The notes below the pieces were generated by a model that was not told the origin of the DNA, did not search any database, and was given only the letters and a program-made list of their open reading frames with translations. Source: Orychophragmus violaceus (lineage: Eukaryota; Streptophyta; Magnoliopsida; Brassicales; Brassicaceae). From it: 64,000 nucleotides of DNA. Position 1 is the stretch's first letter; each line of letters begins with the position of its first letter. The position numbers and the translations under genes were made by a program. Below, piece after piece: positions 11,100 to 22,682 of the stretch. The DNA is taken from positions 66,781,823 to 66,845,822 of the forward strand of contig CM058239.1 of the NCBI GenBank assembly GCA_030180135.1, given 5' to 3'.

Positions 11100-12335
11100 T
11101 AATTTCATACCTATTCATCAACTTGTTCAACTCATCCAAAGTTAAACGATGAAATTCAATCGAAGATGACCCTTCTCTTCCCTTTAGCCATGTATACCCT
11201 ACAAAAAAATAAAATATATATACTCATAATTTTTTTCTATATTCATGACTTCTTCATATTTTATTGAAATTGGGGAAAAATACAGTTTAATCTTATGATC
11301 CAGAGAAATCAGAGCAAAACAAACAAATACTTGTCATGAATTGCACGAAAACGCCTAGACAACTCCTCATCAATTTGGCCATATGCAACGCATTCTATAA
11401 ATCTCTTCGTTCAAATTCAAAAACATTATTTGGATAAGTTTTAATTAGAAAACTATGAGATTAGTAGAAACTCTACAAATCCATAATTGGGACTTCAGTT
11501 GTGTGAATAACTTACACAGAACCTTTTAGCGTAAATTGGACTTTAGCAATGTTTCGTGAATATGAACAGAAGTTTGAAGGGTCATCTTGCCATTCAAGCT
11601 TTCCAAGCAATGTTATATCACCAACAACATCTATCAAAATTCATTGAAATATGAGTTAAACATTCATTCGAAAACAACAATTTGACCATATCCGATGATA
11701 TATTTTTCCTCATAATCTAATAATCACGGACTGCAAACAACACTTACCAATTAAATATTTATCCCAAACCGTCTCGTCCTTTATTCCTTAGATTAGTTTG
11801 ATACTCAAGAGTTCATCTCACGTTGGAGGATCGAAGTTCTGAGTGATTTTTCTTTCGGAATTTATTTGAATTTCCTTATAAGTTGAACTACCTTTGAAAT
11901 ACCTAATCATAGTCGAAGCCCTAAAATCCAAAAAAGTAAACCATAAACCTTCTTTTTGTAAAATAAAAGTAAATATTCAGGCGTTGTTTCCATACGCCAG
12001 CCATAGCTTGAATCCGACCCCCTGTCGATTATTAAAATTTAATATAAGTTTTGAATTAAAAAGATTACAAAAGCATCGATAAAAATGTTTCGATATGTGG
12101 GTGTTATCTATACAAAGAAAATTAATGAGTTATAAACAAAGATAAATATGTTAATTAGTTGGCAGAAGAATACCTCTTCATCGGCTAAGATTAATTCCAA
12201 GCGAGGACCTGATTGATAGTGAGTAAAATATCAAGCCCCTAAAACCTTAACTCTAAGATTACAGCTGATCTTCTTCAAACTAAGATCAGAATTTTTGTGA
12301 AATTGTGAGTTTTTCGAATCATCTATTTTAAAAGG
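11100..12335 (-). pseudogene. RPA1-like gene 2 (broken)
   Basis: Read right to left, minus-strand blocks follow RPA1-like order. About 12270-12180 encodes LRVKVLGA, a stop, then YFTHYQSGPRLELILADEE (DBD-A strand and loop). About 11800-11750 encodes KDETVWDKYLI, which splices in frame (GT at about 11749, AG at 11634) to DVVGDITLLGKLEWQDDPS and KVQFTLKGSV. 11420-11340 encodes ECVAYGQIDEELSRRFRAI. 11195-11105 encodes KGREGSSSIEFHRLTLDEL. The intron before DV(V/I/L)G is conserved among the three RPA1-like copies here, supporting common descent. Stops and frame changes make it a pseudogene. Its 5' end abuts the solo LTR at 12360, which may have cut off its promoter. Confidence 0.65.
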
Positions 12336-12359
12336 ATTCACTTTTCTGGGTATGTTTTT

Positions 12360-13288
12360 TGATGAGGGCATCAAACCATCATCAACCAAGATGCATAGAG
12401 GAGAGATCAACCAGCCGGTCCATGCCATTGGAGATAAGCAACTAGGAGCTCAACCACTCAGCCATGGAGATTCCACTCATGGCAACCAACTCAGAATCAA
12501 TGACTTGTATCAAACAGCCTTTGTTGAAGTCATTGGTCAAGCTAGAACAGCCCTGATTCATGTTGGATCACAAGTTATTCAAATTGCCAATCCGGAGCCA
12601 TTTAAGGAAACTATGAAGACCACTTGGTTTATCACCTCTCAAACTGGCGACCAGGAGACATTTACTACAAACCAAAGAAGCTAGAAGACGTCCTAAGTCC
12701 ATACAGAATGCACATAAATACTTGGAGAATCAAATGGACCGACTTGCCTATTTTGGAGCCTAAGGGAATCAATAACCAACGGCTACTTTATAATCTGTTT
12801 CTACACAATCCCAAGCCATATTCACTGCACCTGGAAATTCCAAGACATCATTCATACTTTCCTAAACAACCAAGACTCAAGGGCATCCTAAACAGACCGA
12901 GAATCCAACGGCTAGTTTTCATTAAGTTTTGATTTCTTTTTTTTTTGTTTCTGGTCATATGACCGTTGTTTATAGCTTATTTAAGCTTAGTCTAGCCCAT
13001 TGTAACATTTACCTTTCAATCAAACAAAGTATTATTCAGTTTCTTTCAAAGAGAGTCTTTGTTAAGAGTTTATTCCTTCTTTTGAATAAGTGTGCGATTC
13101 ACATATTCAACTGAAAACCTTGGATTAACTTATTTGTGTGATTCAAATAAGTTGTTCAACCACAGATTGAGAGAGTCAATCAGCCCATTGAACGAGTGAG
13201 TTGTTCATCCACGCCATCCCATCAACCAGATTCACCTGAGAGAGCTACATAGCCAGCTGATCAATCTCCACCACTATATGTGCCTGCA
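12360..13288 (+). mobile_element. solo LTR of the gag-only element family
   Basis: Sequence from TGATGAGGGCATCAAACC to GTGCCTGCA matches the LTRs at 25945-26924 and 30198-31177 along its length, with divergence and small deletions. It includes the coding-like stretch (MHRGEINQPVHAIGDKQLG), TATTTAAGCTTAGTCTAG and GATTGAGAGAGTCAAT. No internal region accompanies it, so it is a solo LTR from recombination or a truncated copy. No 5-bp duplication is evident (TTTTT left, TAATT right), so the ends may have decayed. The coding-like stretch has a frameshift near 12640. Confidence 0.8.
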
Positions 13289-13317
13289 TAATTTTCAATA
13301 TCAACACTACAAGAAAA

Positions 13318-13735
13318 CAACATTTTTGCGACTGGACCTTGCGACTATACTTGTAGTCGTAACATTTGGCCACTACCCGGGGACTATATTGCTACTATTT
13401 TGCGATAACGGATTATTGGACGTGTATTAGTCGCTTATATACGACCAAAAATGATTGTCGCCAATTTAGTCGTCGATTGACGACTGATTAACGACAATTG
13501 TCGAGAGCAGAAATAATAGTCGCAAGCTAGTCGGTGATATAGCGACTATTTTTGCGTCTGATGTTAAGAGTCGTAGAACAGTCGTGAATTTGTCAGTACA
13601 TGGGCGACTAATTCGCTACTTCGGGTATAGTCGTAACCAAGTCGTTTATTTGTCGCTATTGATACGACTAATATTCAACTCATTATTCTGGTCGCAGAGT
13701 AGTCGGGTATGCGTCGTATCATATAGTATTTTGGA
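13318..13735. repeat. CACTA 2 left subterminal repeat array
   Basis: Short words such as GCGACTA, TAGTCG and AGTCGTAAC recur in both orientations at 10-30 bp spacing. In En/Spm elements such arrays bind TNPA and bring the ends together. The matching array at the right end uses the same words. Confidence 0.9.
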
Positions 13736-14039
13736 TTTAATAATAATAATAATATGAGATAGTTTGGTCTTCTGGAGTCCATGCAAAAACTTTTATTGTC
13801 GTATCAAAAATGAAATATATACTTTGATATTTGAATTTAACAATAACCAAATTGATCAAGGTTTCTATATGTTATTTAAATAATGTAATAAAAAGGAGAT
13901 TATGATATATAGAGGACAGAAAAGTTGTAAACATTAACGACAAATGTGTTTTTAAAAGAAACATGAAGACGATCAACATATCATATAACCCAAAAATAAC
14001 AAAGTTTAATAAGGTCTTCTAAAATAGGTACATAATTTA

Positions 14040-15360
14040 GTAGATATTTAACCAGGTCATAACTTTTTCAGGATATTGGTCAGGTACCGGATTTGGAAAG
14101 CTGCAAAATAGAAAACAATGTATGAATTCCGGAAGCATATAAAGCATATTACATAATGAGTTGCATTTGGTTTATGACCAAACCGGTTGAGAAATCCATT
14201 AAAGTCCGGATTGTTGGTTTGATCGTACATAATCGTTGACATCCCTTCTTCTCATTTGAGCCAAGTTACACCTAATTACATAAATTTTATACACAAACAC
14301 CATTAACATTTTAAACAATACAAAAGTATCATCAATCCTAAACCCAGACGTGTAATACACCATGAGATCATTCTAAAAATAAAATAAATTGAATTTCTAA
14401 TCATACTGATTTCGTGCTTTCTGTAGAAGCACCGGAAAATCACAAAGAGATGTCTATCAACATTCTTCTGAAACCTTTTTACTAGTTCCTTAGCATCTTC
14501 CCCAAGAAATAAACACCAAAGACTCTGGAGGCTAGAAAAAATGTATTTTCATTTTCTAATATCAGAGAAAAACAACAAAACATATGTGAGGAATATTATA
14601 CAGGCATTTGTTTAACTAACCTTAGGTCGCGAATTGTGAACTGCAGCTTTGATCAGCCTATCCAATTAGGTTCAAGGTTTCCAACAAGTGTAACAACACC
14701 AAGGACATCTATAATAGAAAAATAAAATCATTTAGAAAACTATACCTTAATCTATTTAGTTAAAAATATAATGTCTACGTACCACACATGCAAATAAAAT
14801 GTTTAATATAATCCGATAAAGGAAACAATTGTGTAGACTAAAAGTTACATGTAGGGTATTCATCACAGACTCTCCCATCTAATATATCCGGAAACGATTC
14901 AAATTGCATAAAATGACCTTCCGGAATATTATCATAAGTGACGCAGAAAGATGTGTTTAACCCGAATATGAGCTTGAAATCGTGAGGGGTCAACGACACA
15001 TATTCCGGTGCTTGTACAACTCGAGGATTCGCAAGTTTAAACCAACGACCCTCACACCATGTAGAGAAACGAAATTTCTCAATAAAAGAGGCAGGAATAA
15101 TTGCCTCTATTTTCATACCCTAAATCAATAAACGAATACCTTAATAAAACATGCAATAACCCAATAAATAAAACAGATTATAGAGTAAAACAAAGATTAC
15201 TTCCTCATCGACCAAAATCATTTGGATTATTGGTTATCCAATGGTTGAAACACACATCCAAACACGCAAAAGAAGAAATTTTAGGTCCCAACAGCAAGGA
15301 ATGAAGTTGTTGATTTGAGAAATTTTTCTGAAAGTCTGTGGAGCCATGGTTGAGAATCGG
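14040..15360 (-). pseudogene. RPA1-like gene 3, inside CACTA element 2
   Basis: The largest open piece (15116-14838) encodes an RPA1-like DBD-A: KIEAIIPASFIEKF, then a loop and FESFPDILDGRVCDEYP. It continues after an intron with DVLGVVTLVGNLEP (about 14710-14670) and a stop, then LFLGEDAKELVKRFQKNVD (about 14525-14430), corresponding to the CTLWGE...E(L/Q)V segment of DBD-B. MYDQTNNPDFNGFLNRFGHK (14242-14170) follows. A possible upstream first exon starts at the ATG near 15347. The order and intron position match the two copies to the left. At least one in-frame stop and a missing DBD-C argue for a non-functional fragment. It is in the same orientation as the other two RPA1-like copies but lies between the CACTA ends, so it travels with that element. 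Confidence 0.7.
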
Positions 15361-15580
15361 AGAAATTTCCGCAGAAATTATCTTGTAAAGAGGTCTTTTT
15401 CCTCTCAGTAAGCGGTAGAAAAATGAAGCGTCTAGGGTTTTAAATAGTTCCCAAATAGGTGAGTAAAAGGTGTGAACCAGTAAAAGAAAACCTTTGAGTT
15501 AATAATAGTAAAAGGTGTAAAAATTAGAAGTCACAGCCATTGGTTTAGAAAAACTACTTGGGCCACAACCGCTAATGATA

Positions 15581-15838
15581 CTCCCTCCGTTTTTTAATAG
15601 TTGACGTTTTTGAGATTTTTTTTGTTACTAATTAGTTGACGTTTTCAATTTTCAATGTAAAATTTAGTACATTTTTATATTTTTTTACTGTTAGTATTCT
15701 GAAATTAATTTTATTATTGGTTGAATTGTGTTTAGGTAGGTAATTAATGATGTTTTTGTTTAGAAAATGTAAAAAATTAAATGTTTTCTTAATATGTGTG
15801 TCCGAACCTAAATCGTCAAATAAAAAAAACGGAGGGAG
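15581..15838. mobile_element. Stowaway-type MITE
   Basis: The ends CTCCCTCCGTTTT and AAAACGGAGGGAG are perfect terminal inverted repeats of the Tc1/mariner-derived Stowaway class. TA dinucleotides flank both sides (15579-15580 and 15839-15840). It is 258 bp with no coding potential and is nested in CACTA element 2. Inner motifs AGTTGACGTTTT and AAATCGTCAA extend the symmetry. The rest of 15361-16200 holds AT-rich sequence with nothing recognised. Confidence 0.9.
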
Positions 15839-16205
15839 TATTTTTTCGGCGGGACATTTATGCTCCAGCAACGCTCCAAACTTGTTTTTAACGTTTCATT
15901 TGGTATGCTTGGGTTTATTGTTTACACATTAAATGCGAGACAAGGAAAATATTCAATGTTCCTCTCAACCGATATTCTTAAATTTCCTTAACATGATAAG
16001 TTCGTATATACGCAAACAAAAAAATATAAGATATGTAGAAAGATTCACAAAATCATAATTTAATTTCTCAAATCATCTTAATTACCTGTAAGAACATTTC
16101 CACTGTTGCCTTGTACATATAACTAAATTTGGTAGGTTTATAACTTGCTTATTTTTCATTATTTGAAAGGTCGATAGCTACATAATCTACTACATTTAAC
16201 AAACA

Positions 16206-16951
16206 TTATATTAATAAGGATCTTAAAAATATAATGGGCCAAATTCCGAAATTATCTCTCATGATTGAGAAGAAGAATAGTGACTCAAGGGTCCAAACCC
16301 ATGTATCGCAGATGTTTGTACCTTTGAAACCATTGTCCCACCAACTCAACCCTGTCTTTATCGGAGCACACGAACATCTGTAAAGCCCTTTGATATCTAA
16401 TCCTTTTCGCTTCTTAAAGAACAGTTTACACCGTCTGTCTGATCGTTCATACCTTTGTATCTTAGTTATCTTAACACGTACTCGAGTTGCATATTCGTGC
16501 TCGATGATGTACCCACAGTTCAAAACTTCTCCATCTCCATAAAACACCCGTAGAAACATAGAGTACGTGTATATCCCTGTCTCTCATCCACTATTTGTCG
16601 ATCTTTTAATCATAGCCTCTCCTTTAACCATCCGGTCGATGGAGGTCAACGTTGGTCGACCCAACAGTGGCAATATACAAAAAGACACATACCTTTGAGG
16701 AGAAGAGCAGAAGGGTTTTCAGATTCCAGACATTTGTAGGCCAATTTAGTTATAACCCTAGGTGGGCACCATATATCTTCTGTAAAGTTGGAGAAGTATA
16801 GATCGACCGACTTATAGAAATCTGAGCTTTCTCCGACGTTTTGCATCGCAGTGCATGTTGCTTTCATCCGAGCCAAATAGTGTATCCCTTGGTTATCGTC
16901 AATGACGGCAAGAAGAATTTTTTTTAGGATATCACTACGAAGGAAATCCAT
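16206..16951 (-). pseudogene. F-box-like gene 1 (frameshifted)
   Basis: From the ATG at 16951 the minus strand encodes MDFLRSDILKKILLAVID, an F-box-type start, then an HYLARMKATC segment and KLAYKCLESENPSALLLKG. This arrangement resembles the Arabidopsis F-box family around At2g35280/At1g67623, where NP.A.Y..G follows the F-box. A frame change at about 16650-16560 separates a second piece (16559-16206) with YGDGEVLNCGYIIEHEYATR, a Cys-containing LYRCSCAPIKTG block and an aromatic tail. F-box proteins supply substrate recognition to SCF ubiquitin ligases. A closely similar copy lies immediately upstream on the same strand (17397-18126), so this is a tandem pair within CACTA element 2. The family assignment is by motif order only. 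Confidence 0.5.
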
Positions 16952-17396
16952 TGCCGATTTTGGTTAGAAAATATGGAAACAAGCAAAGAGATAGGTATTG
17001 TTTCTAAGCCATCCACAGATGTTTATTTATAGATCGGATCCAACTTTTGGATTTTCCATAAATTTAAATAGTAGTATTATGTTATTGTTATTTTTAATTA
17101 ATATGCATCTGTTGGCGTGCATCTTCGGCTGGAGTTAATTATGTACATGATGAATCTAATTCGCTAGGTAGTGATATGCATTGCCGCTTCATTATTTATT
17201 GCAATTCAAAATTTATTACATAAAACGTGTTGTTACTTGCATGTATATATTGTTGAAAAGATATTTAGGTAAATGTCCTTTCAATTTAATCATCGCGCTT
17301 TTTTGCAAAAAGCCATCTATGCATATACTCCTTACGATAAAAATTTTCACTTAAATGAAAACAACATATTCAACGTTATTCGCAGTTTAACACATT

Positions 17397-18126
17397 CTAT
17401 CCTAGTAGACACAAATGAAGGATAATCAAGAATCTAAACAGGGCCAAATTACGAAATTGTTCAGCAGGAGTCTGAAGTAAAATAGCGACTCTATGGACCA
17501 AAAGCATCTGTCGCACATGGTTGAACCCTTGAAACCAAAGTCCCACCAACCCTTCCCGGTTGTTATCGGAGCACACGTGCAACTATAAAGGCCGTTGATA
17601 TCTACACTCGCCTCCTTCTCAAAGAACAGAGCCGAAGGCATTTCTGGTCATACACGCCTATCCCTTCTAGTTATCTTTATATGTATCCGAGTGGAAAGTT
17701 CACGGTCGATGACATATCCACTGTTCAACACTACACCATCTCCATAAAAACACGCAAGATCATGGAGTACGCGTATATCCCTGTTTCCCATCGGCTATCT
17801 GCTGCTCTTTTGATCATTGCCTCTCCTTCAAACATCCGGTCGCTGTAGATAAAGCAACACATACCTCAGAGGAGGAGAGCTGCAGGGTTTCTTGATTGTA
17901 GACACCTCTCGACGAAATCTTGTTTATAATGAAGTGGTCAATCAAAGAGATTTAAGTTAATAAAACCGTAGTATAAATCGATCGACTTGTAGAAATATTG
18001 ACTCTGTCCAAAGCTTTGAAGCGCCTTACATGTTGTCTTCGCCCTTATAAAATAGTGTACACCTTGTTCACCGTCAATGACGTCAAGAAGGATTTTTGAA
18101 AGAACATCACTTGGAAGGTAATCCAT
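17397..18126 (-). pseudogene. F-box-like gene 2 (frameshifted)
   Basis: The ATG at 18126 opens MDYLPSDVLSKILLDVID, close to the start of F-box-like gene 1, with HYFIRAKTTCKALQSFGQS following. Later frames give YGDGVVLNSGYVIDRELSTR and, at 17641-17426, DINGLYSCTCAPITTGKGWW, again parallel to copy 1. Several frame changes and stops break it. The two copies share layout over their full length and are clearly a tandem duplication, but differ enough that the duplication is not recent. The middle segment around 17880-17830 with the NP.ALLL motif is eroded. It may be a captured pair, or the duplication may have happened inside the transposon. Confidence 0.5.
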
Positions 18127-18534
18127 TACGAATTTGGTAAGATATGGAAGGCAAAAAGAATTTTGTCAAATAAAAAAGGATTTCAATATTTGAGAGTTCG
18201 AAGCAACCACTAGATTTTATTTATGGAGTCAATGCAACCTATGGGTTTTCTAGTCTGTATTAATTATGTAGTTATTCTTATCACTAAGTCCCAACTAACA
18301 GCATTCATGATCAAGATCATGGTGTTAATGAGTCACATATCTATCTTTGAAACAGGGGAAGAATGGGGGTGTCAAAGGTTGTGATGAACATTCAATATTC
18401 TTCTTGTCTGCATATCTTTCGTCTAAGGTTTATAGTAGTTATTTAGTAATTCATCTTACTCATCTATTTATATACAATAATTATACCGAGTCACATATCT
18501 ATCTTTGAAACGGGGGAGAAATGGTGGTGTCAAA

Positions 18535-18640
18535 GGTTTATGGTTAATGGTTTAGGGTTTATTATTTAGGGTTTAGGGTTTAATGAGCGTGTCTAAGGTT
18601 TTGGGGTTTAGGGTAGCGTTTGGGTAAAACAGTTTAGGGT
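18535..18640. repeat. degenerate telomere-like TTTAGGG block
   Basis: Several TTTAGGGT words occur within about 100 bp (for example GGTTTAGGGTTTATTATTTA), mixed with unrelated sequence. Similar GGTTTAGGG words occur in the CACTA 1 repeat near 5700 and 5880. This is a short interstitial telomere-like or telo-box-rich stretch. The surrounding 18130-19040 otherwise shows AT-rich sequence, a direct repeat of TACTTAATAAAA near 18700-18790, and no gene. Confidence 0.55.
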
Positions 18641-19143
18641 ATAGGGTCATATACATTTTAGTCCTAGATATTGTCAAAAATTATTAATAAATGCTATTAC
18701 ACTATTACTTAATAAAATTTTATAAAATTATATATATAATAATAATATTACTTAATAAAAGATTATAAAAATTATATATATAATTAAACACCACAACCGC
18801 CTGTTCAGCGTGAGTAAATTTTCAAATTATTTCGCGTAATTAATCCGGGAAACCAAACCTAATTTTTTAGCCCAAAACTTTTCAATTACGCGCCTTAACC
18901 CAATTTTTTTTGACTAAGTGTCGAGAAACCTTCATTTACGCAAACATAAGCCCTGATTTTATTTTGTTCTTCCCCCTCTCCAAATCTCCTTCGAATCATC
19001 TCAGATATTTTTTTCTTCTGCAGATCCTCCTCCCTACCGACTAATCTTTAACTGGCATCTCTTATTTGAATCTCTTAATCGAGGTTCTCAATTTCATTGC
19101 TATCGACCCTCTCAATTTCTTCTCTGAAACTCTACGTGATACG

Positions 19144-20921
19144 ATGCCTCAAAAGGAAAAGAAAGGAGGAGGAAATCGTAAGATACTAACCACTCCAAAC
19201 GTCAATCAGAGAGACGTCGGGTCCAATCCCAGTGGTTTGAAAAAAACAACGAGCCCTCTGCCATCCCGATACACCTTCACCCCGAAACCCGTTGATGCTC
19301 TGACTCAAACCACTCAACGTCCAAAGAAAAATATGAAATCCCCCAAACGTCAGCACCCAATGTACAGGACTATCCACCGCCTACACAACTATTCCAGAAC
19401 TCGACTACTAATCACCCTTAAGTCGAAGCTGCGCCGGTGTTAGAAGAAGTCCAGAACAACGAGGAAGCTGTTGAGGACGCCCCACCCTCGCCAATTCACC
19501 AATCTCAGGCTCAAAGTCATCCATCTTCTGAAGGTCACAACTTCCTCGACGAATCTATTAATGTTTTACCGGACCTCGAAGAGGACACACTGCGGGCTCT
19601 GAATGCGCTGCTTCGGTGCCAGACAGGGAAACGTTTACCACCGCTCTCTCTCCCGCACCGATACCAGGCACGACTTGGTATGGCTATTGTCATGTACTGT
19701 TTCTTCAGCTGTTGATATTCTCTGTATGGTTTTTTTTTGTTCTTGTCTTATACCTTTCGCAATGGTGTGCTTTTGAACCGTCTATCTTATACATATTTCA
19801 GGTTTACTTGTGACCGAGGATCCAAATTGGTACGGAAGATTACAAAAAAATTTACAAACAAATTTGATAAAGCATACTATAGCTGGTCGCGTGTGCCCCG
19901 TGATAAAGCAGAAAGATATTTCCTCGAGTTCGCTGTATAGTTTTCTTTACTATACCTTTCATATATATACCTTACCTGTGTTGATTTTACTAATGCTATG
20001 CTTATTCTATCTGTATTCTTTAAAACCCACCATTGGGATCCCTTGATAACAGGGACAGTTCAACAGTATTTCGAGGAGATCTGTCAACGAAGGTTAAAAG
20101 ACATGATTAGCACTGCCCGGACTAAACAACAGAGACCCAAGTGGATTGGTGAGACTCTCTGGAAAACGATGACCGACTATTGGGAAAGTGAAGAAGCAAA
20201 GGCTAAAAGTAAGACCTATGCCAGTTGTCGTATGTCTAAACCGTGGAGGTATCGATCATCACGTCCATTTCTCAAGTCGTACCTAGAAATCAAGCTTGAT
20301 ATGGCAAGTAACCTATATTATATATTTGTTGATCGGAAGCATTGCAACTAGAAATTTTTGTAATAATCCTTGTTTGAAGTATAACATTGCAGGAAGAGGG
20401 ATATGGAAGACCGGTTCATATTGGTGAGGTATTCGTAAAAGCACATACAAAGGCAGACGGTACATTTGTTGATCGACAGGCAGAGGATATCGATTCAACT
20501 TTCTGAAAGATCGTGGCCGATAAGTTGTTAGATCTCAATAGAGAGAATTCAGAAGTTTCGAACGGTGCTGCTTCTAGACATAGGAAACTCTCACAAGAAG
20601 AATATGAGAGCATCTTCCTTGAGGTAAAGTAATATTTTTTCACAATTGACATTTATAAAGTCATGTTATGTTCTTTATTTAATCGTGTTTTGCAGACTAT
20701 CTTTAATAATAACAGGCCACTGTGACGGATAAACGAGGAAATCTTTATGGAGGTGGAAGCCTGAAACAGTCTCTTTCGAGGGGCAAGCGCAAGCAGCCGG
20801 GAGAATCTTCAGGGTTTTTGGCCAAACAAAATCGTAAATTTGACAAATGGAACCATACCAAATTCTTATTTTCACGCAACCTTAACAGTCGTCAATTAAT
20901 GGTATCTGGATGTCCCGCGTA
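19144..20921 (+). pseudogene. TNPA-type plant transposase (Ptta/En/Spm), degenerate
   Basis: Starting at the ATG at 19144, exon-like blocks follow the order of the plant Ptta/En/Spm transposase family, the DNA-binding accessory transposase of CACTA elements. There is a basic, Pro/Gln-rich N-terminus. Next come ETFTTALSPAPIPGTTW (about 19620-19677), CDRGSKLVRKITKKF with YSWSRVPRDKAERYFLEFA (19799-19937), and HHWDPLITGTVQQYFEEICQ through PKWIGETLWKTMTDYW (about 20018-20303). The end is GRPVHIGEVFVKAHTKADG (from 20393) and TDKRGNLYGGGSL (from about 20713). Frameshifts near 19340 and 19610 and stops at 19418 and 20504 disable it. The third intron has a GC donor (ATG|GCAAGT). Its orientation and place near the right end suit CACTA architecture. 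Confidence 0.85.
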
Positions 20922-21505
20922 GTCGCTGCATAGTCGTAAGTATAGTCTTAAACAGTCGTAAAAGTGTAACTAATGAGTCGCCAAAACATCACCATAGTCT
21001 ACGACTAAGTCGCGACTATACTACTCAGTCACATAACAGGCGCCACATAGTGGCGAGATCATTACCATAATCGTATAAGGATGTTCAGATTAGTCGCGGG
21101 ATAGTAGTTAAAATGGTCGTTATCTAGCTGCTCCATAGTGCTAGTAGTTACGACTACTTTCTGGTTATACAATACAGTCGCATATTAATCGCCCCATGGT
21201 CAAATGAAGTTACGACTATTTGATGACAACATATACCCGACGTCACCTGGACTCCCTCTATAGTCGCACAATTGTCGCTAACGTAGTCGGAGATTAGTCC
21301 CTATATCTTCCGACAACGCTGCGTCTATTTTACGATTACCTATGTTGGTCGTATAAATAGTCGTAACTCGCCGACTAATAATACGACTACTAGATTTAGC
21401 GACTATGGATTGACGACTACCACATTTAGTCGTATGTTTGTCGTAAAACCCCGATTAACGACTATTTTGCGATTAAAAGTGCAGTCGTAAAAATTCTGTT
21501 TTCTT
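20915..21505. repeat. CACTA 2 right subterminal repeat array
   Basis: A dense array of AGTCG, GTCGTAA, CGACTA and TTGCGA words in both orientations runs up to the right terminal repeat, matching the left array in word content. It begins as the TNPA-like coding sequence ends. Confidence 0.9.
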
Positions 21506-21514
21506 GAAGTGCAA

Positions 21515-22682
21515 AGAATGAAAACAGAGAGGAAGAAGAAAGTGAAGAGTTTTTTTATTCGAAGTAAGGTATTATACAATATTTTAAATCGATCTGAGTC
21601 AATTTAATTTAAACTTTAAAATAAACAATAGTTACTCGTTTTGGGCTTTTCAGAATATTTACCAAATCCATTGTTCCAAATCCATCTGGATAGTAATTAA
21701 CAACTCTTGTTCGGACTATCGGGAGTCATGGGATCAACCGGACGTCGTGGAAACAACATTTACTCAGAATTTTCGGACTCATAGATTCAACCAGAAACAT
21801 TAGGGAAAATCACAAAACGTTGTTAGTTTACCTCACATCATTGACAACCGTCAAGATTACCGAGCTTCTTATTCATGCGACTACGAATAAAGCTCACTAA
21901 CAAAGCAAACATAAAAAGTATTTTGGATCGAGAAGAAGAAATTAATTAAAATGATAACAGATAATCCGATTAAACTCTTATTCGTCCAAATCATATATTG
22001 CCAACGAATAGGAAAAACCCTAGACAAAACTTCTTAAAAAATTAGATGCTTCCGATTAGGTTTCTTGGCCACCAAAGTAAGCTTATATAGAATTTCGGTT
22101 AATACTAACAATCTTCTATTGGATGATTAGAATATTCTATAGTATATATCTTAAGCAATCCAACTAACTAAGATATTCAATAAAATATTGTGATATCTTT
22201 TCAAAAACATAATAAATGCTTCAGAATTTTAAATTAATAATGGCATTCACTGTAATTAAATCCAACATTAAACCCTTTTGTATATTTTTGAGTATTCCAG
22301 GTCATCAAAGCCATGTCACTATTTTTCTTCTCAAACTTACTCTTGTGTTGACACATCAGATTTTGGCTCAAAAATAACTTCTCATTTATACGTATAGATA
22401 ATTTATTTAAAATAAGAAAATAATTGTTAATTATGTATAATCTGAAATGACCAATTAAAAGTAATATTTTAGTTTTCTCTTACCAATTTAATAACTAATA
22501 TATTACAAAAAGTTACACTACAACACAAATAATCCTTATTATAAAAATTAATATGATATTTTAAACAACTTCCATGAATAAAAAATATTTTATTTTATGA
22601 AAAAAATTTATTTATTTTTAAGTTTTAATATTAAAAACAATAATAAATTCAAATTAATCTGAAAGAGTAAAAATAAACCGTT
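21515..22682. other. intergenic, AT-rich; possible minus-strand Helitron 5' end
   Basis: No gene is visible. On the minus strand a sequence beginning TCTATACGTATAAATGAG at 22398, preceded by A, looks like the 5' terminus of Brassicaceae Helitrons (A|TC...) and is followed by AGCCAAAATCTGATGTGTCA. No matching CTRR end with hairpin was found to the left, so this is only a candidate. The remaining sequence is AT-rich. Confidence 0.3.

Larger units (their letters stand above)
13305..21511 (+). mobile_element. CACTA element 2 with TNPA-like gene and captured genes
   Basis: The left end CACTACAAGAAAACAA and right end TGTTTTCTTGAAGTG form a 15-bp inverted repeat with one mismatch. CAA flanks both sides (13302-13304 and 21512-21514). 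Dense subterminal TAGTCG/CGACTA repeats occupy the first 430 and last 600 bases, as expected for TNPA-binding arrays of En/Spm elements. A degenerate TNPA-type gene lies on the plus strand at 19144-20921. The place where a TNPD/DDE transposase would be expected instead holds minus-strand RPA1-like and F-box-like genes. The element is 8.2 kb and probably non-autonomous. Confidence 0.9.

Noticed and set aside
12355..13293. Target-site duplication of the solo LTR
   Set aside because: The flanks TTTTT and TAATT do not match, so no duplication can be claimed.
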